From Elephas maximus indicus (lineage: Eukaryota; Chordata; Mammalia; Proboscidea; Elephantidae), in contig NC_064821.1 in assembly GCF_024166365.1 (NCBI RefSeq), forward strand, positions 48,387,093-48,451,092: 64,000 nt of DNA. The letters run 5' to 3'. A program made the position numbers and the translations under genes. Positions within the stretch are counted from its first letter, which is position 1; every line of letters starts with the position of its first letter. A model generated the notes under the pieces. The model was given only the letters and a program-made list of their open reading frames with translations. It made no database searches and was not told where the DNA came from. Below are positions 57,293-64,000 of this stretch, piece by piece.

Positions 57293-57480
57293 AGAGTCCC
57301 TGAGTGGCGTAATGGGTTAAGTGCTTTGCTACTGAGAGGTTGGTGGTTTGAGTCCACCCACAGGCACCTCTGAAGAAAGGTCTGGTGATCTGCTTCCAAA
57401 AAATCAGCTACTGAAAACCCTAGAGAATGCAGTTCTACTCTGAAACACATGATGTGACCATGACTCAGAATCAACTCTAG
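57293..57480 (+). mobile_element. AfroSINE, long form
   Basis: Head gagtccctgagtggcgtaat, B-box ttggtggtttgagtccacc, long-form ggtctggtgatctgcttcc, and tail gaccatgactcagaatcaac. Confidence 0.92.
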
Positions 57481-57870
57481 TTTTTATTTAAAATCAACTA
57501 ATTATCTAATTGGAATAATTAATCTATTCCCATGTACTCCATATGCAAAAAATCAATTCCAGGTAGATTAGTTTTAAATACAAAAAAGTAAAACCACTTT
57601 CTGAAGTTATAAGCAAATTATCTTACGACATCCCAATGGAGAAAAAATTCTTAAGAGTAAGACATAAGGGAAGAGATTGACAAAGGCAACTATATTAAAA
57701 TTTACAACTATTCATCAAAGCGGAGAGAAAATGAGTGAAAAGTTACATGCTAGGATTAAAATTACCAAAGTTTGTAAAGAAGATCTAAAAATAGGCATGG
57801 CCTTGTCAGTAGTGTAAAGTAATTACAGAATAAAATGAAAGTAATATACCACTTCACACTCTTTACAAGA
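57481..57870 (+). mobile_element. Old L1 ORF2, 3' part
   Basis: The sequence gtagattagttttaaataca followed by 'aaccactttctgaagttataag' and ttaagagtaagacataaggg follows the ORF2 end pattern. It is the last recognisable part of the old L1. No polyadenylated tail was found. Confidence 0.6.
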
Positions 57871-58846
57871 GCAAAAATTAATTAGATAAGTAGATGGAAC
57901 AAATGAATTACATTTGCACACTCTGTGGGAGCCAAAAGTTGTAAAATGCATCAGTATTTCCTAGTAAATCTGAAATGGCTGTGGTCTACAGCTCAGAGCT
58001 ATTGTGCACATGGAGCCTGGAAAGAGAACAGAAGAGTAGCAATACTCACAAGAGCAAAAATCACACTTGAACCACCCAAGTCCTGTAAGCTCTACATGAG
58101 AAGGTAGACTGTGGCCCATTCGCACAATGCGAGCACATGCACACAGGCACCTGGGTAGACTAAGCTACAGATACCAACATGTGTGGAACTCAAAAGCATC
58201 CTGAGGAAACAAGTCACTGAAGAACTCATACAGAGTAATAACTGAATTTACAGGATGCTCAAAAGATTCAAAACTAAACAATATAGAGTTTACGGATTAA
58301 GAGCTGGGTGACAGAGCTACAATAACAGCGGTAATACTGGTAACAGTCACAAACTTCTACATACAGATAGTAACAAATCTCCAGGCAGAAGATGAGATCA
58401 GGGTGGGAGACACTGGAAGGCCATAAAACTGACCAAGGTCTATTTATTATCAGTGACTCAGATTACTATTTAAATTATACAGGAAAAGTTTATGCACTTC
58501 TTGTTTATGATATAGTTGACAATAGAAAGTTTAAAGCATTACTTAAAACACAAAAGAAATGTAGTTTTCACATATTAATTTTACATAGCCATGTGAAAAC
58601 TCCTTCATTATGATTTTACTTACCTTAGTTCAGGTGGCTTTCATACCTAAACTATTGATATCGAATCTTAAAAATTTACATTTATATTCACTAGACCAAC
58701 TATTGTAAATGCAAAATAATGGCCACAATCCAAGTGTATGTTCATGGTGATACAGTTAAAAACAACTGAAAAAATGAGGTCAATTGTATGTAGTATTCTG
58801 GAGTTTTGTAAGAATTTAAGATTTCAGCTCTCTATGCACTGTTAGG
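57871..58846. other. Unassigned DNA
   Basis: No recognised repeat or gene. Frame 58392-58613 has no known domain. Confidence 0.3.
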
Positions 58847-59015
58847 AAACCCTGGTGGTGCAGTAGTTAAGTGCTATGGCTGCAAACCTAACGGTTGGCA
58901 GTTCAAATCCACCAGGCGCTCCTTGGAGACTCTATGGGGCAGTTCTACTCTGTCCTGTAGGGTCACTATGAGTCGGGATCGACTCGATAGCAAAGGGTTT
59001 TTTTTTTTTGGTTTT
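58847..59015 (+). mobile_element. AfroSINE, short form
   Basis: Head aggaaaccctggtggtgcag, B-box ttggcagttcaaatccacc, tail cactatgagtcgggatcgac, and terminal gggtttttttttttggtttt. The flanking words atgcactgtta and atgcattgtca are a diverged target duplication. Confidence 0.95.
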
Positions 59016-61903
59016 GATGCATTGTCATGAAAAGATCACTAGGACAATTTGTTCATTAAAAAGTAAGTGTAAATCCCATACTACCTTTTGTGCAACAAAC
59101 CAGGGGAAATAAAAAGTGTCTGTATCTATTTGTTTTCTTCTACATAAACACTGGCAAGATGCTTCAGACAATAAAGCTGGTTCTTTAAAGGAAGCTGGGG
59201 GAAGAGGGATGGGCTAGATGAGGACAACAGTATGAACAAGTCTTCATAAAGTATACTTTTAAAGTTCATATGAAGTTTCGAACTTTGACGGTATTATCTA
59301 TTGGAAAAACATGATTTCAGTGAACTATACTGTACTTTTAAAACATGATATAAGTCAAATAAGATATTGTTTTTGCTAGGAATTCATGTTCGTAATAATA
59401 AAACCATTTAAAATATAACTATTTAGGATCCAACTGTTATAAACGGTCTAACACACTTGTACAAATCACAAAAGTATAAATTAGAGCTCTCTTTATAAAC
59501 ACAGGGCTAAAAAAAAAAATTTTTTTTTTTTTTTATCAGAGTCTGTATATCCACTTTATCTCTGCCAGGAGAACGCTTCTAAAATGGCTAAAATATCTAA
59601 CAAATTTGGGGTTCTGGCATGGCTTGTTTAATGTTAATAGGAGGCTTTAAGAACCTTATCAAGATTTAACGAAACTTTAGAGTAACTTTTACATCTGTTA
59701 ACATAGGCATTCCTTTGTGTTTGAGAAGTTAATATCCATTAAATTGAAAAATTCTCATTAGAAACACACCAAATGATACAGAAAAAAATTTTCCAGTGGA
59801 AACTGTAAACCCAAGAACTTAAATACACACATCTCATATGTTGAGCTTCTTTAGCAAAAGAGAGCACTTGAATTTTAGATTCTAATTCAAGGCTACGGAG
59901 AAGAATCAAAACTTAACTGGCATTAAATACCAGCTCTAGGCACAGGTGGGAGGACAAGGACCTAGATTGGGGCTTCATGCTTTCCACACACCTGAAAGCC
60001 TCAAGGCAAAAGCATTCCCCACTGGGGGGAAAAAAAAATGGGTCTGGTGACCACACAAAGGATCCAGCTGGACTGACTACCCCCAGCTTCATACCTTTGG
60101 TGACATCGGGACAGCACCAACACCACGCAGGATTCCATAAAGTCAGGGCCTTCCCCTACGAACTCTCTCCCCCCTTTTCTAACCCATAACACAATGTGAG
60201 AGGAGAAGCTATAGTTTTAGAACCGCACAGAAAATGCCCCAGTGTCTGTGGGAAGTCAAGAAAGCTGTTAAGAGAGATGGGACAAGGATGGCGCTGGAGG
60301 GCTGGGTCTCAGCCTCCACAGCCAGAGCTGCTCCATCTTCTGGCTCTGGACAGGAGACTCTGTCACTCAACACAGAGCACCAAAGCCCAGGGTGGGGATG
60401 TTAACGTCCTATAGTGCCAGGTCTGAAAGTCACATAAGGAAGGTAACCCCAAGCAATCTTGAAAAGCCATAGAGGTATAGAGGAAGGGCTCAGCAACAGC
60501 AGAGCAGGGCCTCAGGGTGCCTCCTAAGGCTCTGTCCCTTGGCCTCCTCTGCCACCTTTATTCTTCATTGAGAAACCACAGTTCCACAGCACACAGCTGG
60601 TCCTTCAACAATTCATATCAAGCCTCCCCGCATATGGTAAGAATAACCCAGTTCTCCATAGAACTCACCATTTCCTTGCTCCAGCTTCTGGAAGTCTAAG
60701 GGAATGTCATCTCTAAGCCCAAGAAATCACTTCAGTAAGAGAGATGGGAGTGGACGCAGAGTACTGGGCAGTTTGGAACCAGATGAATGATGTTAGGTCC
60801 ACACACCAGTCAGAGCAATTGAAATGGTACCTGTGATTTATGAATGTGCGAGATGGCTGTCCTAGGTCCCCAAATGCCTAGACTGGTCTAGCTCTCCCTG
60901 CACCACACTTGAGACCTGAAATGGAAGAAGGGTGGGGAGGAAACTGCTGACTAAGCAGGGAGTGACAGATTTTTGGCTTCCCCTCAGACTCAGGGCAATG
61001 CTCCAACCTGAGGGCATTTATTTGCACTGAAGGCAGAACAGGCTCCAGTCTTCCAGGGTACACACCTGCACTCTTTATGCAGCTCAGTGGGCCTCTTCTT
61101 TCTGGTGACAAGACCACAGATGGAGGAATTTACTTATCCCAGAGCATGAGAAGCATCCAGGCCTGGCCAGGCTGGAAAACTTGAACCTTATTTCCTCCAA
61201 GGAGTCAGGGGTCCAATGTTAAAGCTATGGGTTCACCTATGTAACTTTGTCCCTTTTAGACCAGCACATGCAGTGTTATTTGATAATAACATGGGTGAAT
61301 ATCAAATAAAAGCTTTCTCTTTTGCTAGAGAAGCTCAACACATGAGATGTGTGTATTTAAGTTTTTGGTTTACAGTTTCCACTGGAAAAACATATTTTTC
61401 AAGTTTTGTCAATGAACTCATCACAGTTCATTCATTTTTAATTATGTGCAATTAAAACCCTTCTTTGTACTTAAAAAGATATTTCTCATTTTACTTACAG
61501 CATTGTAATATGTGATTGATAGTTTTCTTGTTATTTTTATAATTAACATTTCCTTCTTCCCCTTCACTTGCCCCCAACCCCACCTTTGTTCTCAAACCAT
61601 AACACCATCAGCCCCTAAGTTTTTGAGAAATCTGGGAGGATTCCTGAACACTTTGTCTTTCAACTTTATAATAAATAGATCAACAAATAAATCAGAAAAT
61701 TAAGTTTTCTCTTAAGGAGCCGTTTCCTGCCTCTGTTCCCATATCTTTCCACCCTGCTCCCCCTCCATGCTGACTCTTATTCTTTCATTTCTTGGTCTCA
61801 GTGTAAATGTTCTCTCTCTGGCATGATCTTTATGCTAGTGCCTCCCCTTTAAGCACTATCCTTCCTTTTATTATTTTCTCTAATAAAAAAAAAACAAACA
61901 GCT
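59016..61903. other. Repeat-poor stretch without recognised genes
   Basis: About 2.9 kb without any AfroSINE, RTE, L1 or LTR that I can recognise. GC rises between about 59940 and 61200. No open frame has a domain I know. An inverted A9/T13 pair lies at 59510-59533. Several AATAAA-type motifs occur (for example 61304-61311), but nothing ties them to an exon. Confidence 0.4.
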
Positions 61904-62596
61904 AATGTTGTTATTAGGTGCCATCAAGTCGGTTCCAACTCATACCGAACGTATGTACACCTGTGTACAACGGAATGAAATACTGCCAAGTCCTGCGCCA
62001 TCCTCAAAATCATTGTTATGCTTGAGCCAATTGTTGTAGCCAGTGTGTCAATCCATTTCGTTGAGGGTCTTCTTCCTTTTCGCTGACCCTGTACTTTACC
62101 AAACATGATATCCTCCTCCAGGGACTGATCCCTCCTGACAACATGTCCAAAGTATATAAGACATAGTCTCACCCTTCCTGCTTCTAAGGAACAGTCTGGC
62201 TGTACTTCTTCCAAGACAGATTTGTTTGTTCTTTCCCAGTCCATGGTACATTCAATATTCTTGGTCAACACTCAACACCACAATTCAAAGGTGTCAATTC
62301 TTCTTCAGTCTTCCTTATTCATTGTCCAGCTTTCGCATGCATATGAGGCAACTGAAAATACCATGGCTTGGGTCAGGCATACCTTAGTCCCCAAAGGACA
62401 TTATTGCTTCTTAACACTTTAAAGAGGTTTTTTGTTTTTTTTTTTGCATCAGATTTGCCCAATGCAATATGTTGTTTGATTTCTTGACTGGTGCTTCTGT
62501 GGCAGTTGATTGTGAATCCAAGTAAAATGAAATCCTTGACAACTTCAATCTTTTCTTTGTTTATCATGATGTTGCTTACTTGTCCAGTTGTAAGAA
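61904..62596 (-). mobile_element. RTE/BovB-like LINE, 3' part of a split copy
   Basis: Plus strand starts with the RTE tail (gttgttattaggtgccatca). Minus-strand frame 62271-61924 gives TNKSVLEEVQPDCSLEAGRV, 'HVVRRDQSLEEDI' and RRPSTKWIDTLATTIGSS. Frame 62567-62373 gives INKEKIEVVKDFILLGFTIN. Interrupted at 62597 by an L1 tail. Confidence 0.9.
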
Positions 62597-63255
62597 TTTT
62601 TTTTTTTTAATTGTACTTTAGGTTTATAGAACTAGCTTCTCATTAAACAGTTAGTACACATATTGTTTTTTGACACTGGTTAACAATCCCACGACATGCC
62701 AACACTCTCCCTTCTTGACCCTGGGTTCCCTATTACCAGCTTTCCTGTCCCCTCCTGCCTTCTAGTCCTTGCCCCTGGGCTGGTGTGCCTCTCTAGTCTC
62801 GTTTTGTTTTATGAGTCTGCCTAATGTTTGGATGAGGGGCGAACCTCAGAAGTGGCTTCATTACTGAGCTAAAAGGGTGTCCGGGCGTCATACTCTTGGG
62901 GTTTGTCCAGTCTCTAGCAGGCCAGTAAGTCTGGTCTTTTTTTGCGAGTTAGAATTTTGGTCTACATTTTTCTCCAGCTCTGTCCGGGACCCTCTATTGT
63001 GATCCCTGTCAGAGAAGTCAGTTGTGGTAGCTGGGCACCATCTAGTAGTACTGGACTCAGTCTGGAGGAGGCCATAGTAGTTATGGTCCATTAGTCCTTG
63101 GACTAATCTTTCCCTCATATCTTTAGCTTTCTTCATTGTTCCTTGCTTCTGAAGGGGTGAGACCAGTGCAGTATGTTAGATGGTCCCTCACGGGCTTTTA
63201 AGACCCCAGACGCTATTTACCAAAGTAGAATGTAGAACATTTTCTTTATAAACTA
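62597..63255 (-). mobile_element. L1 3' UTR fragment inserted in the RTE
   Basis: A T12 run (62597-62608), then ttgtactttaggtttataga and the 3' UTR blocks of an L1 in reverse orientation. The RTE words gtccagttgtaagaattttt (62581-62600) and gcccagttgtgaggattttt (63262-63281 region) flank it, a likely target duplication with mismatches. Confidence 0.85.
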
Positions 63256-63889
63256 TGTTATGCCCAGTTGTGAGGATTTTTGTTTTATGTTGAGTTATAA
63301 TCCGTACTGAAAGCTGCAGTCTTTGATCTTCATCAGTAAGTGCTTCAAGTCCTCTTTGCTTTCACCAAGCAAGGTTGTGTCATCTGCATATTGCAGGTTG
63401 TTAATGAGTCTTCCTCCAATCCTGATGCCACATTCTTCTTCACATAGTCCAGCTTCTTGGATTATCTGCTCAGCATACAGATTGAATAAGTACAGTGAAA
63501 GGATACAAGCCTGACACATATCTTTCCTGACTTTAAACCAAACAATATTCCCTTGTTCTGTATGAACAGCTGCCTCTTGGTCTGTGTACAGGTTCCAAGT
63601 GAACACAATTAAGTGTTCTGGAATTCCTATTCTTCGCAATGTTATCCATAATTTGTTATGATGCACACAGTTAAATGCCTGTCATAATTAATAAAACACA
63701 GGTAAACATCTTTCTGATATTCTTTGCTTTTAGCCAAGATCCATCTGATATCAGTAATGATATCCCTGGTTCCTCGTCTTCTTCTGCAGCCAGCTTAAAC
63801 TTCTGGCAGTTCTCTGTCAATATACTCCTACACTTGCTTTTGAATGATTTCCAGCGGAATTTTACTTGTGTGTGATATTAATGATGTTG
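63256..63889 (-). mobile_element. RTE/BovB-like LINE, 5' part of the split copy
   Basis: Minus-strand frame 63666-63295 gives LWITLRRIGIPEHLIVFTWN and NNLQYADDTTLLGESKEDLK, with an intact YADD. It continues the RTE part ending at 62596. It stops at about 63889, where another RTE 3' end begins. Confidence 0.9.
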
Positions 63890-64000
63890 TTGCTGTTGTT
63901 AGGTGCGATCGAGTCAGTTCTGACTCATAGCGGCCCTATGCGCAACAGAACGAAACGCTGCCTGGTCCTGAGCCATCCTTACAATCGTTGTTATGCTTGA
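63890..64000 (-). mobile_element. Second RTE, 3' end, running off the window
   Basis: Plus strand gttgttgctgttgttaggtg, then the tail gcgatcgagtcagttctgac and the body cgaaacgctgcctggtcctg. It lies within or directly next to the preceding RTE; the rest is beyond the window. Low divergence in the tail suggests a younger copy. Confidence 0.88.

Noticed and set aside
59510-59533. A9/T13 inverted repeat as a terminator or hairpin
   Set aside because: Simple A and T runs are common in this AT-rich DNA, and no RNA gene precedes them.
59977-60414. Overlapping open frames at 59977-60414
   Set aside because: Both strands are open over the same stretch, which points to GC-rich composition. No domains or splice sites were recognised.

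Overview
The window looks like nuclear DNA of an afrotherian mammal, most likely an elephant or close relative. The evidence is about 30 copies of a tRNA-derived SINE of the AfroSINE type, several copies of an RTE/BovB-like LINE that share a 3' tail with that SINE, L1 LINEs of several ages, and MaLR/ERVL-type LTR repeats. There is no prokaryotic gene content, CRISPR array or operon. Most long open frames are pieces or antisense shadows of LINEs.

Layout. 1-6.5 kb: weakly repetitive sequence with SINEs and two MaLR-type LTRs. 6.5-10.4 kb: an LTR split by a 5'-truncated L1. 10.4-16.2 kb: an old L1 (minus) interrupted by an RTE copy (plus), which is itself split by an LTR, and by a second L1 flanked by a 20-bp target duplication. 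16.4-20.1 kb: old L1 debris and another LTR split by an L1 tail. 20.1-35.0 kb: the remains of an ERVL-like (class III) provirus (plus), with gag-like, protease, reverse transcriptase and RNase H remnants and a 3' LTR. It is broken up by a 2.4-kb RTE, a short RTE fragment, a 7.6-kb L1 with both ends and a SINE. 35-42 kb: sparse SINEs, a Tigger-like element with terminal inverted repeats, and otherwise unassigned DNA.

42.5-45.5 kb holds the only host protein gene I can support, a KRAB C2H2 zinc-finger gene on the minus strand. Three exons can be defined by splice sites and phase: a 127-bp KRAB-A exon, a 61-bp linker exon and a zinc-finger exon. The finger exon carries a one-base frameshift and several fingers with lost ligands. 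Its present stop codon lies inside an LTR inserted at its 3' end, so it is probably a pseudogene or a decaying gene. 47.5-50.6 kb: an apparently full-length RTE with an 8-bp target duplication. 51.5-57.9 kb: an old L1 (plus) cut up by SINEs, an LTR and another L1 tail. 58-61.9 kb: mostly unassigned, relatively repeat-poor DNA. 61.9-64 kb: an RTE split by an L1 tail, then the 3' end of another RTE running off the window.

The elements work together only as a retrotransposition ecology: RTE (and perhaps L1) enzymes would have moved the SINEs, and every LINE copy here is broken. I found no convincing undescribed system. The most useful observations are the insertion chronology, the SINE/LINE tail sharing and the LTR-terminated zinc-finger gene.
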